From Azorhizobium caulinodans ORS 571 (GTDB taxonomy: Bacteria; Pseudomonadota; Alphaproteobacteria; Rhizobiales; Xanthobacteraceae), in NCBI RefSeq assembly GCF_000010525.1, contig NC_009937.1:2237501-2301500 (forward strand): 64,000 bases of DNA, written 5' to 3'. The translations under genes were made by a program, and so were the position numbers. Within the stretch, counting starts at the first letter, position 1. Each line of letters begins with the position of its first letter. The notes below the pieces were generated by a model. The model saw nothing but the letters and a program-made list of their open reading frames with translations. It was not told the origin of the DNA and ran no database searches. This document shows positions 16,733-26,239 of the stretch, one piece after another.

Positions 16733-17395
16733 ATGCGCATCCTGCTGGTCGAGGACACCGAAGAGATCGGCCGCGCCATCGCGAAGCGGTTCGAGCGCAT
16801 TGGTTACGCGGTGGACTGGGAGCGCGACGGGCGCACCGCGGCCGAGCTTCTGGAAGTGCAAAGCTATGATCTCGTTGTGCTGGACGTGATGCTGCCTCGG
16901 CAGGATGGGTTCAGCGTTCTCAAGGGGTTGCGCGGGCGTGGGGTGCGCACGCCGGTGCTGGTGCTCACCGCCCGGTCCGCCGTCGACGACCGCATCAGCG
17001 CCCTCGATCTCGGCGCCGATGACTATCTGATCAAGCCGTTCGATTATCGCGAGCTGGAAGCCCGCGCCCGCGCGCTGCTGCGCCGGGCGGCGGGCCAGTC
17101 GGACAATCTGCTGCGGCTTGGCCCGTTGACCATCGACCGGGCCGGCCGCACCGCAAGCGTCGAGGGCAAGGCGCTCGACCTGACCCGGCGCGAGCTGACC
17201 GTTCTGGAAATCCTCGCCTCCCGCCCCGGCCGGTTCGTGCCGAAGGAAGAATTGGTGGAGCAGCTCTTCAGCTTCGATCAGGACCCGAGCCCCAATGCCG
17301 TGGAGCAGTTCGTGGCGCGCCTGCGCCGCAAGCTTGCCGCGACGCCAGTCGAGATCCGGACAGAGCGCGGCCTTGGCTATCAGCTCGCGACTTGA
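16733..17395 (+). CDS. OmpR/TctD-type response regulator (second copy)
   Basis: A 220-residue regulator with a receiver domain (E7/D8, phospho-acceptor D51 in VVLDVMLP, Thr in VLTARS, Lys in LIKPF) and an OmpR winged helix ending in RTERGLGYQL. It is divergent from importer B across 124 bases and co-transcribed with the kinase that follows. It is a paralogue in layout, though not a close copy, of the regulator at 3077-3745. By position it most likely controls importer B. Confidence 0.92.
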   Translation: MRILLVEDTEEIGRAIAKRFERIGYAVDWERDGRTAAELLEVQSYDLVVLDVMLPRQDGFSVLKGLRGRGVRTPVLVLTARSAVDDRISALDLGADDYLIKPFDYRELEARARALLRRAAGQSDNLLRLGPLTIDRAGRTASVEGKALDLTRRELTVLEILASRPGRFVPKEELVEQLFSFDQDPSPNAVEQFVARLRRKLAATPVEIRTERGLGYQLAT

Positions 17396-18755
17396 AAGCC
17401 TGCGCACCTCGCTGCGCGCGCGCATCCTCGCCCTCGTCGGCATCATGCTGGCGCTGGGCGCGCTGCTGCTGAGCTTCGCGGCGTGGGAATATGCCAAGGT
17501 CGCGGCGCGCGATGCCTATGACAAGCTGCTTATCGGCGGCGCGGTGCAGATTGCGGAAAACGTCTACGTGCAGGGGGGCGTTGTGGCGCTGGACCCCCCG
17601 GCCGCCGCCTTTTCCACGCTCTCGGCCTATGACCTTGTCTTCTATCGCGTCACCGACCCGCGCGGGGTCGTGGTGGCGGGCTATGACGATCTGGCGAAGG
17701 GGGTCGGCGGCGCCGCGCTGCACCGCGGCGTCGTCCTGCGCGACGGCACCTATCAGGGGCAGCCGGTGCGTATCGCGGCCCTCGGCAAGCAACTGGAGGA
17801 CGCGGGCGGCGGCTGGGCGGAGATCGTGCTTGCCCAGACCATGCGGGCCCGGGAAGCCCTGGCCTGGGATCTGACCACCAAGGCCGTCGCGCTCATCGCC
17901 GTGATGAGCCTGCTCGGCCTTCTGGCAACGGCCCTCTCCCTGGGCCTCGCGTTTTCGCCTCTGACGCGGCTTGAGGGCGAGATCGCCGGCCGACGGCCCG
18001 ATGACCTGCGTCCCATCCAGGTCTCGCCTCCACGGGAGGTGCGGGCGCTGGTTGGCGCCATCGACGGGTTCATGCGCCGGCTGGAGGAGCGGATCGTCAT
18101 GATGCAGCGCTTCATCGCCGATGCCGCCCACCAGATCCGCACGCCGCTCGCAGCTATCGATGCCGAAGCGGAACTCTTAAGCGACGAACTGGACGATCCG
18201 GCGCGGATGGACCCGCTGCGGAACCGCATTGCGGATGTGGGGCGCCTCGCCAGCCAGTTGCTCGATCACGCCATGGTGCTGCATCGGATGGAGACGGCGC
18301 GGCTGCAGCCGGTGGAGCTCAATGCGCTGGCCAAGTCGGTTCTGGCGCAGACGGTGCCCCTGAGCCTTGAGCGGGAGGTGAGCATCACCTTCGTGCCGGC
18401 GCCCGGCGAGGTGACGATTGCCGGAGACCCCATCAGCCTGCGGGAGGCCATCGCCAACCTCATCCACAATGCGGTCGTCCACGGGGCGAGGGCGCGGCTC
18501 GCCGTCGAGGTTGGCGGGGACCAAGCCCATGCAGTGGTCACCGTGGGCGACGATGGACCGGGCATTCCCGATGGCGAGCGCGAGCGCCTCTGCGCGCCGT
18601 TCCAGCGCGGTGAGGGTTCCCATGGATCGGGTCTCGGGCTCGCCATCGCGGCCGAAGTGGCGCGGGCGCATGGCGGGGGCATCCGCTTTGAGATGCGCGA
18701 AGGCCTGTTTTGCGTGAGCCTGGTGCTTGCCGTGGCGCCAGCCCGCGAGGCCTGA
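17373..18755 (+). CDS. TctE-like sensor histidine kinase (second copy)
   Basis: The protein of about 460 residues has a first membrane helix (about residues 15-38), a 2CSK_N-like periplasmic region containing DAYDKLLIGGAVQIAENV, a second helix, HisKA with the phospho-histidine (about H253) in AAHQIRTPL, and an ATPase domain with NLIHNAVVHG, GDDGPGIP and GSGLGLAIA. No ATG fits the expected N-terminus: an ATG at 17295 lies deep inside the regulator gene, and the next lies inside the first helix. I therefore propose the TTG at 17373, which overlaps the regulator's 3' end by 23 bases. The exact start is uncertain. Confidence 0.85.
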   Translation: MAISSRLESLRTSLRARILALVGIMLALGALLLSFAAWEYAKVAARDAYDKLLIGGAVQIAENVYVQGGVVALDPPAAAFSTLSAYDLVFYRVTDPRGVVVAGYDDLAKGVGGAALHRGVVLRDGTYQGQPVRIAALGKQLEDAGGGWAEIVLAQTMRAREALAWDLTTKAVALIAVMSLLGLLATALSLGLAFSPLTRLEGEIAGRRPDDLRPIQVSPPREVRALVGAIDGFMRRLEERIVMMQRFIADAAHQIRTPLAAIDAEAELLSDELDDPARMDPLRNRIADVGRLASQLLDHAMVLHRMETARLQPVELNALAKSVLAQTVPLSLEREVSITFVPAPGEVTIAGDPISLREAIANLIHNAVVHGARARLAVEVGGDQAHAVVTVGDDGPGIPDGERERLCAPFQRGEGSHGSGLGLAIAAEVARAHGGGIRFEMREGLFCVSLVLAVAPAREA

Positions 18756-18778
18756 GCCACCCGGCCGGGCCGGGTGGC
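18756..18778. terminator. Hairpin between convergent kinase and hydratase genes
   Basis: GCCACCCGGCC (18756-18766) is the exact complement of GGCCGGGTGGC (18768-18778); with a realistic loop the stem is about nine base pairs. It begins right after the kinase stop codon. There is no long U-tract. Confidence 0.6.
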
Positions 18779-18790
18779 ACTGCGGCGCGA

Positions 18791-19546
18791 TCAGGCGGAG
18801 AAGGTGACTTCCGCCGTGCCGAGGCCGGAGAAGGATGCGACGCAGGTGTCGCCGGGCTTCAGAAACAGCATGCCCGACCAGCTTCCGGTCGCGACCGACT
18901 GCCCCGCCTTCACGCCGCCGGCGATGCGCATCATGTTGACCAGCGCCACCGTGATGCCCAGCGGGTCGTCGGTAGGATGGCCGCCGGTGCGCTGAAGCAC
19001 CGTCTCGCCATTGATCGTGAGAGTCACCTCGAGGCGGGGCAGGTCCAGGTGCGACCAGTTCTTTGTTTCTGCGCCGAGCACAAGCCCGCCGTTGATCATG
19101 CAATCGGCAAGCTGCTCCAGTTCCGGCCGTGTGCGCGGCGAGCGGAAACGGCTGGACAGCACCTCGATGGCGGGCAGAACGGACGTGGCCGCTGCCACCT
19201 CTTCGCGTGTATAGGGCGTCTCGCGCGGCGGCAGGTCGCGCAGGAAGCGGAAGGCAACCTCAGCCTCCACGCCGCAGTGCGGAACCTGGACGGCGGGCAT
19301 GGCCGCCGGGCTTTGGCGCACCATGCCCGCCGGGATCAGACCGCGCTTCTCCGGCGCCCCCACGGGCGTGGACGCCTTGTAGGCGCCGATTTCGAGTCCG
19401 AGCCGCGCGAAAACGACGTCCTGGATGGCATGGGCCTCGTCCGTGGAGGCGGGAGCCTGCGCCAGACCGTCGATCTGCGTGTTCGAGCGACGGGCTTCGG
19501 CCAGCGCATCCACGCTGGCTTCCAGATGAGACGCGACCATCAGCAT
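18791..19546 (-). CDS. 2-keto-4-pentenoate hydratase-like (FAH superfamily) enzyme
   Basis: A 251-residue member of the fumarylacetoacetate-hydrolase superfamily, closest in layout to MhpD-type hydratases: an N-terminal helical part (DEAHAIQDVVFARLG), then the metal-site region HCGVEAEVAFRFLRDLP (E-x-E) and GGLVLGAETKNW, with SWSGMLFLKPGD near the end. MhpD adds water to 2-hydroxypenta-2,4-dienoates in aromatic meta-cleavage pathways; some relatives are decarboxylases. It is the last gene of a long operon, 24 bases behind the ABC ATPase. No ring-cleavage dioxygenase or aldolase is nearby, so the substrate is open. Confidence 0.82.
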   Translation of the reverse strand: MLMVASHLEASVDALAEARRSNTQIDGLAQAPASTDEAHAIQDVVFARLGLEIGAYKASTPVGAPEKRGLIPAGMVRQSPAAMPAVQVPHCGVEAEVAFRFLRDLPPRETPYTREEVAAATSVLPAIEVLSSRFRSPRTRPELEQLADCMINGGLVLGAETKNWSHLDLPRLEVTLTINGETVLQRTGGHPTDDPLGITVALVNMMRIAGGVKAGQSVATGSWSGMLFLKPGDTCVASFSGLGTAEVTFSA

Positions 19547-19570
19547 TCCTCGGGGCTATGTGGGCTCTGC

Positions 19571-21217
19571 TCAAGCCGCCCCGGCGAAATGCGGGACGGC
19601 GGCGAGCAGGGTGCGGGTGTAATCGCTTTCCGGCGCCTCGAACAGCCGCCGGCTCTCGCCCTGTTCCACCACCCGCCCGTTCTGCAACACAATGCTGCGC
19701 GCGCACATCATGCGCACCACGTTGAGATCGTGGCTGACGAACAGGAAGGCGAGCTGTTCCTCCCGCCGCAGCCGCTCCAGCAACTGGAGCGTGACCGCCT
19801 GCACCGACACGTCGAGCGCGGCGGTGGGTTCGTCCAGCACCAGCAGGCGCGGGCGCACCGAGATGGCGCGGGCGATGCCGACGCGCGCCTTCTGGCCGCC
19901 GGAAAGCTGGTGCGGGAAGCGCTCCAGCAGATGCGCCGGCAGCCCCACCTTCTCCGCGCAGTCCAGCACCCGGTCGCGCAGCGCCTTGCCGGACATGTTG
20001 TCGAGCCGCCGCAGGGGATGGGCGATGGCGTCAAAAGCGGAGAAGCGCGGGTTGAGGCTGTCGTGCGGATCCTGAAACACGATCTGGATCTGCCGCCGGA
20101 ATTCCGAGCGGTGGAACTCCCGTGCCGGAATGCCGCCGATGGAACGGCCATCGAAGACGATCTCGCCTTCGGTCTGGTCGATGAGGCGGCAGATCATCCG
20201 CGAGATGGTGCTCTTGCCCGAGCCGCTCTCGCCCACGAGGCCGACGCTTTCACCCGCCGCGAGGCTGAAGGATACGCCACCCACGGCGGTGATGCCGCCG
20301 TCATAACGCTTCACGAGGTCCTGCACCTCCAGCAGCGGCGGGGTGCCGGCCGGCGGCTTCACGCGCACGGGTTCGGCCGGCAGGGGCACATGGTGCTCCG
20401 GATCCGCCACCAGATCCTCCACGCGGGAGGTCGGCGTGGGTGAGGCGGCGACAAGGCGGCGGGTGTAGGCGTGCTGCGGCGCGCGGAACAGCATCTCGGG
20501 TGGGGCGCGCTCCACGATGCGGCCCTGCTCCATCACCACCACGTCCTGGCAATATTGCGCGGCAAGACCGAGGTCGTGGGTGATGAGGATCACCGCCATC
20601 TGCCGCTCGCGCGTAATACGCGCGATGAGGTCCATCACCGTCTTCTGCGTCGTCACGTCGAGGCCGGTGGTCGGCTCGTCGGCGATCAGCAAGGCGGGCT
20701 CGCAGGCGATGGCCATGGCGATCATCACCCGCTGGCACATGCCGCCGGACAGTTCATGCGGATAGGCGTCGAGCCGCTTTTCCGGCTCGCGGATGAGCAC
20801 GGTCTTCAGCAGCTCCAGCGCCTTTTCTCGGGCCTCCTTGTCCGAGAGGGTGCGATGGGCGCGCAATGCATCGGCGAGTTGGAGACCCACGGTGCGGATG
20901 GGATTCAGCGCCGCACGCGGGTTCTGGAAGATCATCGAGATGGCGGCGCCGTGGATGGCCTGCAGCGTCTTGTGCGAGGCACGGCTGATGTCCTCGCCCC
21001 GGAACACGACGCGGCCGCGCGTGATGCGGCCGGCGGCATCGAGCAGCCGCGTCACGGCAAAGGCCGTCACCGACTTGCCCGAGCCGCTCTCGCCCACGAT
21101 GCCGAGCGTCTGGCCGGGGGCAAGGTCAAGGTCGATACCCTTCACCGCCTCCACTGGCCCGCGCCGGGTGGAGAAGGTGACGGCGAGATCCTCGATGCGC
21201 AGGAGGGATTGGGTCAT
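19571..21217 (-). CDS. Fused double ABC ATPase, Dpp/Opp type (importer C)
   Basis: A 548-residue protein with two complete nucleotide-binding domains, the DppD-DppF fusion layout seen in GsiA/YejF-like proteins. Domain 1 (about 1-260) has [22 protein letters not shown] and [12 protein letters not shown]. Domain 2 (about 290-540) has [22 protein letters not shown] and [12 protein letters not shown]. Both carry the switch histidine (ITHD and VSHD). The start overlaps the upstream permease stop as ATGA, so translation is coupled. It energises importer C, whose class takes up peptides, opines, glycosides or similar larger solutes. Confidence 0.93.
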   Translation of the reverse strand: MTQSLLRIEDLAVTFSTRRGPVEAVKGIDLDLAPGQTLGIVGESGSGKSVTAFAVTRLLDAAGRITRGRVVFRGEDISRASHKTLQAIHGAAISMIFQNPRAALNPIRTVGLQLADALRAHRTLSDKEAREKALELLKTVLIREPEKRLDAYPHELSGGMCQRVMIAMAIACEPALLIADEPTTGLDVTTQKTVMDLIARITRERQMAVILITHDLGLAAQYCQDVVVMEQGRIVERAPPEMLFRAPQHAYTRRLVAASPTPTSRVEDLVADPEHHVPLPAEPVRVKPPAGTPPLLEVQDLVKRYDGGITAVGGVSFSLAAGESVGLVGESGSGKSTISRMICRLIDQTEGEIVFDGRSIGGIPAREFHRSEFRRQIQIVFQDPHDSLNPRFSAFDAIAHPLRRLDNMSGKALRDRVLDCAEKVGLPAHLLERFPHQLSGGQKARVGIARAISVRPRLLVLDEPTAALDVSVQAVTLQLLERLRREEQLAFLFVSHDLNVVRMMCARSIVLQNGRVVEQGESRRLFEAPESDYTRTLLAAVPHFAGAA

Positions 21218-22062
21218 GTGCGCATCCTCGGGTCCAGAATGTCGCGCAGGCCGTCACCCAGCAGGTTGAAGCACAGCACGCACAGCATCAGCGCGAGGCC
21301 GGGGAAGGCCACCAGCCACCACTTGCCGGTGGAGATGAAGCGTGCCCCCTCCGCCACCATGATCCCCCATTCCGGTGTCGGCGGCTTCACGCCGAGGCCG
21401 ATGAAGGAGAGCCCAGCCGCATTCAGGATCGCCCAGCCGAGGTTGAGCGAGATCTGCACCGCCATGGCCGGCAGGATGTTGGGCAGGAGGAAGCGCAGCA
21501 CCACCGAGAGATGGCTGTCGCCGCAGGCGCGCGCGGCCTCCACCCAGCCGGCGGAGCGGCGCACGTTCACCTCGGCACGGGCAAAGCGGATGTAGAAGGG
21601 CAGGTTGATGATCGCCGTGGCGATGACGATGTTTTCCACCCGGTTGCCCAGCGCCGCCACCATGGCCATGGCGAGCACGAACAGCGGGAAGGCCATCAGC
21701 ACGTCCACGAAACGGCCCACCGCGCGGTCGAGCCGCCCGCCCGCATAGCCGCAGATGCTGCCGATCACCGCGCCGAGCGCAAACGACAGCACCACCGCCG
21801 AGGCGGCGATGGCGAGATCCAGCCGCGCCGCCACGACGAGGCGGCTGAAGACGTCGCGACCCAATTGGTCCGTGCCCGCCCAGTGGGCGGCGCTTGGTGC
21901 CTCGAGCGCATGGGCGACATCGGAAGCGATGGGATCATAAGGCACCAGCACCGGGCCGAAGAGGGCGACGAGCACGAGCAGGCCCGTCGCGAAGGCGGCG
22001 ATGGCGGTGAGGGGATTGCCGCGCAGCACGAAGGCGGCATGGCGCAAGGTTGCGGTGCTCAT
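21214..22062 (-). CDS. DppC-type ABC permease (importer C)
   Basis: A 282-residue permease with about six helices. Typical DppC features include the early PYDPIASDVAHALEAPSAAH region, GTDQLGRDVFSRLV, the ATPase-contact loop (EAARACGDSHLSVVLRFLLP) and GLSFIGLGVKPPTPEWG near the C-terminus. The start overlaps the stop of the partner permease by four bases. It forms the transmembrane pore of importer C with the next subunit. Confidence 0.93.
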   Translation of the reverse strand: MSTATLRHAAFVLRGNPLTAIAAFATGLLVLVALFGPVLVPYDPIASDVAHALEAPSAAHWAGTDQLGRDVFSRLVVAARLDLAIAASAVVLSFALGAVIGSICGYAGGRLDRAVGRFVDVLMAFPLFVLAMAMVAALGNRVENIVIATAIINLPFYIRFARAEVNVRRSAGWVEAARACGDSHLSVVLRFLLPNILPAMAVQISLNLGWAILNAAGLSFIGLGVKPPTPEWGIMVAEGARFISTGKWWLVAFPGLALMLCVLCFNLLGDGLRDILDPRMRT

Positions 22063-23090
22063 TCGACCGAAATCCGGGGGTCGGCGATGCCGTAGAGAAT
22101 GTCGATCACCAGGTTCACGAGGACGAAGATGAAGGCCATCAGCAGCACGAAGCCCTGCACCGGCGCATAATCCGAGGCGAGCAGCGCATCGAGCGCGTAG
22201 GAAGCGACGCCGGGCCAGGAGAAGACCTTCTCCACCAGCACATTGGCGCCGAGCATGGTGGAGAAGACGATGCCGGTGATGGTGAGCACGGGCAGGATGG
22301 CGTTGCGCAGCGCATAGACGACGATGATCCGCCAGCGGGAGAGGCCGATGGAGCGGGCCGTGCGCACGAAATCGCTGCCCAGCGAAGAGAGCATGGCGGC
22401 GCGGGTGATGCGGGCGAGCGGGGCCACCACGAAGAGCGCCATGGTGAAGGCCGGCAGCACGAGCTGGCTCGCGGCGGCCCTCCAGCCCTCGAAATCGCCG
22501 GCCAATGCGAAGTCGATCAGCAGGAAGCCGGTGGCGCGCGGTGGAAGGCTGGTGAAGATGTCCACGCGTCCGGTCGGGTCAGGCGCATAGCCGAGCAGGT
22601 AATAGAAGACATAGATCAGCAGCAGGCCCGACACGAAGGTGGGCACGCACACGCCCAGCGCGCAGAGCAGGCGCACGCCGTGATCGACCACCGAACCGGG
22701 TCGCAGCGCTGCCGCGATGCCGAGCGGCACCGCCGAGAGGAGGGCGATGAAGAGGGCGGCAAACGTCAGTTCCAGCGAGGCCGGCAGACGCTCCTTAAGG
22801 TCTGCCGACACCGGCTGGCCGGTTGTGAGCGAACGCCCGAGATTGCCCTGCGCGACATCCACGAGATAGCGCCCGAGCTGCTCCGGCATGGGCTTGTCGA
22901 GGCCCATCTGCTTGCGGATCGTTTCGATCTCCTCCTTGCCGGCGGTGGGGCCGGAGGCGAAGAACACCGCCGGATCGCCGGGCAGAACGCGCATCAGAAG
23001 GAATGTGAAGACGAGCACGCCGAGGAGGGCCGGTAGGGACGACAGAAACCGTCGTCCCGCCCGCCGCGCCGTGAGGGCGACCTGGCTCAT
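22059..23090 (-). CDS. DppB-type ABC permease (importer C)
   Basis: A 343-residue permease of the DppB/GsiC type: the first helix is followed by the periplasmic segment LPGDPAVFFASGPTAGKEE, then GNLGRSLTTGQPV and the ATPase-contact loop FVRTARSIGLSRWRI. VEKVFSWPGVASYALDAL and the C-terminal YGIADPRI are family landmarks. It overlaps the binding-protein gene and the second permease by four bases each, showing tight coupling. Confidence 0.93.
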   Translation of the reverse strand: MSQVALTARRAGRRFLSSLPALLGVLVFTFLLMRVLPGDPAVFFASGPTAGKEEIETIRKQMGLDKPMPEQLGRYLVDVAQGNLGRSLTTGQPVSADLKERLPASLELTFAALFIALLSAVPLGIAAALRPGSVVDHGVRLLCALGVCVPTFVSGLLLIYVFYYLLGYAPDPTGRVDIFTSLPPRATGFLLIDFALAGDFEGWRAAASQLVLPAFTMALFVVAPLARITRAAMLSSLGSDFVRTARSIGLSRWRIIVVYALRNAILPVLTITGIVFSTMLGANVLVEKVFSWPGVASYALDALLASDYAPVQGFVLLMAFIFVLVNLVIDILYGIADPRISVE

Positions 23091-24718
23091 TTGCGGCTCA
23101 GGTCGCGATAGTCCACCTGCCGGTGGAACTGGTAGGTGTAGCCCTCGATGGAGGGGGCCATCACCGCATCCTGAGAGGCCTGCCAGATCGGGATCTGCGG
23201 CATGATCTCGAAGTTGAGGGTATTGAGCTCGCGGCCCATGGCCTCATACTTCGCCTTGTCCTGCTCGAAGCGCGCGGCCTGCGCGATCTCGGTGATCTGC
23301 GGATTGTCCAGCGAGGAGTAATTCCAGCGGATATTGCCGATGTAGAAATTCCGGTAGAAATAATCCATCGACGGCAGCCAGGCGACGATGTTCTCGGTGA
23401 AGAAGGGCAGCTTCTTCTCGTTGATCAGCGTGGACATCTGGGCGTCGGGGAGCTTCTGGATCTCCACCTTGATGCCGATCTTGGCCAGCGACTCCTTCAG
23501 CAGCGCCGCCATGGGCTCGGCGACGTTCGCCTGTCCCACATTGAAGGAGAAGGTGGTGGAGAAACCGTCCGGCATTCCGGCGGCGGCGAGATATTCCTTG
23601 GCCTTGGCAAGGTCCAGCTTCACCGGCTGCGGAATGGGGAAGCCGCCGGAGGGCGCCTTGCCGTCCGTCCAGGTGGCGCCATAGAGCGGGAAGCCGCGTC
23701 CGAACAGGGCAGCCTTGAACATGTCGTCATAGGGCAGCGCATAAGCGATGGCCTTGCGCACGTTCACATTGTCGAACGGCGGGATCTTGTTGTTGAACGA
23801 GATGAAGGAGATCGCATTGTACTGCGGGGTGGAGATCACCTTCAGCTTGCCCTTGGCTTCCAGCGCCGCGGCATCCGTGGGCTGAAGGTCGATGACGATG
23901 TCGGCGTCGCCGCGCTCCACCAGATTGGCGCGGGTGGAGGCTTCCGGCACGGTCTGCACGATGAGGCGCTTGAACGCGGCCTGGCTGTTGGCGGGGCCGC
24001 GGTTCCACGCATCGTTGCGCTTGAGGATCACCTGCTCGGCGGGCTTGAAGGTCTCGATGACGAAGGCGCCGGAGCCGGCGGTATTCTCCTTCAGCCAGTT
24101 CTGCGCCCACGGGTCGTCCGCCGTGGCATGGGCTTTGGCGACCTTGGAATTGAAGATCACCGGATAGACGGTGGCAAGGTTCGGCAGCGCCAGCTTGTCA
24201 GGCTTGGGCAGCGTCACCTCGAAGGTGTAGGGATCGATCACCTTGAACTGGTCGGGGCTGGTGAGCGAGCCGGTGAGCAACTGCGCCTTGGCGAGCGAAT
24301 TGGCCGTCACCGCGCGGTCGAGCGACCACTTCACGTCCTCCGCCGTCACCGGCGTGCCGTCCTGGAACTTGGCGTCCTTGCGCAGGTGGAAGGTGATCTT
24401 GAGCCCGTCCGGGCTCACGTCATAGCTTTCCGCCAGTTCGCCGCGCACGGTGTCGAGATCGAACACCCATTTGCCGTTGAGCTGCTTGCGTCCGAAGGAG
24501 ACCAGCCGGTCATAGGTGCTGAGACTCACCGCGAATGCTTCGCGCGTGGAGCCGGGCATGGTTGGGTCGAGCGTGTTCACCACCGCGCCCGTGACATAGC
24601 GCAGGGTCTCCGCGCGGCTCTGGGCGTGGGCGGCGGGCGCCGTCAGGCTCACTGCAACGAGGGCCGTTGCGCCCATGAGCCACTGGCGGCGTGTGGGTTT
24701 CAGGAACACGTCGATCAT
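23087..24718 (-). CDS. Family-5 solute-binding protein (importer C)
   Basis: The 543-residue periplasmic protein has a leader with a twin-arginine-like motif (PTRRQWLMG) and a hydrophobic core ending in AHAQS, so Tat export is possible. The mature part matches the DppA/OppA class: LRYVTGAVVNTLDP, an AESYDVSPDGLKITFHLR segment, DGTPVTAEDVKWSLDR and the C-terminal QIPIWQASQD. It binds the solute for importer C. The start at 24718 follows GGAGAGC-like sequence; an upstream in-frame extension has no signal character. The ligand is unknown. It sits 87 bases behind the flavin-monooxygenase-like gene. Confidence 0.92.
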   Translation of the reverse strand: MIDVFLKPTRRQWLMGATALVAVSLTAPAAHAQSRAETLRYVTGAVVNTLDPTMPGSTREAFAVSLSTYDRLVSFGRKQLNGKWVFDLDTVRGELAESYDVSPDGLKITFHLRKDAKFQDGTPVTAEDVKWSLDRAVTANSLAKAQLLTGSLTSPDQFKVIDPYTFEVTLPKPDKLALPNLATVYPVIFNSKVAKAHATADDPWAQNWLKENTAGSGAFVIETFKPAEQVILKRNDAWNRGPANSQAAFKRLIVQTVPEASTRANLVERGDADIVIDLQPTDAAALEAKGKLKVISTPQYNAISFISFNNKIPPFDNVNVRKAIAYALPYDDMFKAALFGRGFPLYGATWTDGKAPSGGFPIPQPVKLDLAKAKEYLAAAGMPDGFSTTFSFNVGQANVAEPMAALLKESLAKIGIKVEIQKLPDAQMSTLINEKKLPFFTENIVAWLPSMDYFYRNFYIGNIRWNYSSLDNPQITEIAQAARFEQDKAKYEAMGRELNTLNFEIMPQIPIWQASQDAVMAPSIEGYTYQFHRQVDYRDLSRK

Positions 24719-24805
24719 CGGCAAGCTCTCCTGGAAGGGGAACACGGGCGGTGCGGCGCTGGAGTACGCCGCCACCGATGTATGCAATTGGTATGCCGTT
24801 GGCGT

Positions 24806-26239
24806 TCACGCCTCCAGCTTGCGCACCACGGCCTGCGGAACGTCGTAGGCTTGGAAGTCCGCCCAGAACTGGTCGAGGTCGTCCTGGAACAGGTCGCGGG
24901 TGAGGCCGTGGACCAGCTTCGGAATGGCCGTCGTCATGGCGTTGATGGACGATCCGGAGGCACCAAAGCTCATGGTGGAGGCAATGGAGAAGAGGTGGAT
25001 GTCGCTCACCCAGGGCGTTTCGCCGGCTGTCTTCTCCTCGAAGGCATAGTCCTCCGCCAGATAGGGGAACTGCGAAAGACGGGCTTCCTTCTCATGGTCC
25101 GGCGGCGTGTAGCGATCGCCCCAGGTGGCGATATTATGGGCAAAACGCTTCAACTCGGGGCGCGCACCGAAATCCATGCCGATGCCGGTGCAGGCGATCA
25201 CATAATCCGCCGTGAAAGTCCCGGCCTGCGTGGAGACCACGGCGCGACCGTCCTGCTCGTAAGCGTCGATGAGGCCGGCGCCGGTGGTCAGGTGGAAATT
25301 GGCGTGGCGGGCGCAGCGGTCGTAAGTGGCTTGGGGGAAGGCTTCCCGCAGGCGCAGGGCGCGGCTCATGAAGCGCCAGCGCCATTCGTCGGTGAGTTCG
25401 CTCAGGTGGCGCATGAAGCCACGGAAGGTGAACCACAGATAGGGCTGCACCAGCTGCGGCTCGAAGCGGCGGCAGAGCTGCATCACCTCGCCGACGCCGG
25501 CCTCCAGCGCGGTTGCGGCATTGTCGAAGGCCGAGGCGCCGGCGCCGATCACGATGACCGTCTTTCCCTTCAGCGCATCGAAATCGATCATGTCGGAGGA
25601 GCGGGCCCGCAGATGCTCCGGCAGGCGCTCCAGCTCGGCGGGGAGGGTCCAGTTGCCCATGCCTTCCTGGCCGGTGGCGAGCACCACCTTGCGGGCGTAG
25701 ATGGTCTCGACGCCGTCCGGCGTGTTCACGGTGAGGGCCAGCAGGCCATCGGCGGGGCCGATGTCCGTCACCTGGCAGAGATTGCGCACCGGCAGGTCCA
25801 GCACGTCGCGGTACCACAGCAGATAGTCGGCCCACAGATCCTTGGGGATGAGCTTGAGCTCCGTCCAGGCTTCCTTCCCGTACCGGGCCTCGTGCCAGGC
25901 CTGATAGGTCAGGCTGGGGATGTCCATGTCCGGGCCGGTGAAGTCCTTGGGGCTGCGCAGGGTGAGCATGCGCGAATAGGTCCGCCACGGGCCTTCCAGA
26001 TCGCGCGGCGCCTGATCCAGCACGAGGATGTTGTCCACCTTGGAGCGCTGCAGGCAGAAGGCGGTCCCAAGGCCGCACTGGCCGCCGCCGACGATCACCA
26101 CGTCATAGGCAGGCTTGCCGCCGGGCGCGGTCCGAGGCTTGACCCAGGGGGCCTTGGGGTGGGCGATCCGCGCCAGATCGTCCCGAACCTGCTGCTCCAG
26201 AGCCCGCAGGCCATCAGTGCTTCCGAATGTCGTCGTCAT
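24806..26239 (-). CDS. FAD/NAD(P)-dependent monooxygenase-like flavoprotein
   Basis: A 477-residue flavoprotein of the CzcO/FMO-like group. There is an FAD-binding Rossmann motif (VVIVGGGQCGLG, about residues 47-58), a second dinucleotide motif (VIVIGAGASAFDNA, about 230-243) and an ATGQEGMGNW element matching the conserved ATG sequence of such enzymes. I do not see a clear FMO or Baeyer-Villiger fingerprint (FxGxxxHxxxW/Y), so its activity may be a different hydroxylation or an uncharacterised oxidation. The start at 26239 overlaps the SDR stop as ATGA. In the operon it is followed by importer C, suggesting that it acts on the imported compound. Confidence 0.85.
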   Translation of the reverse strand: MTTTFGSTDGLRALEQQVRDDLARIAHPKAPWVKPRTAPGGKPAYDVVIVGGGQCGLGTAFCLQRSKVDNILVLDQAPRDLEGPWRTYSRMLTLRSPKDFTGPDMDIPSLTYQAWHEARYGKEAWTELKLIPKDLWADYLLWYRDVLDLPVRNLCQVTDIGPADGLLALTVNTPDGVETIYARKVVLATGQEGMGNWTLPAELERLPEHLRARSSDMIDFDALKGKTVIVIGAGASAFDNAATALEAGVGEVMQLCRRFEPQLVQPYLWFTFRGFMRHLSELTDEWRWRFMSRALRLREAFPQATYDRCARHANFHLTTGAGLIDAYEQDGRAVVSTQAGTFTADYVIACTGIGMDFGARPELKRFAHNIATWGDRYTPPDHEKEARLSQFPYLAEDYAFEEKTAGETPWVSDIHLFSIASTMSFGASGSSINAMTTAIPKLVHGLTRDLFQDDLDQFWADFQAYDVPQAVVRKLEA

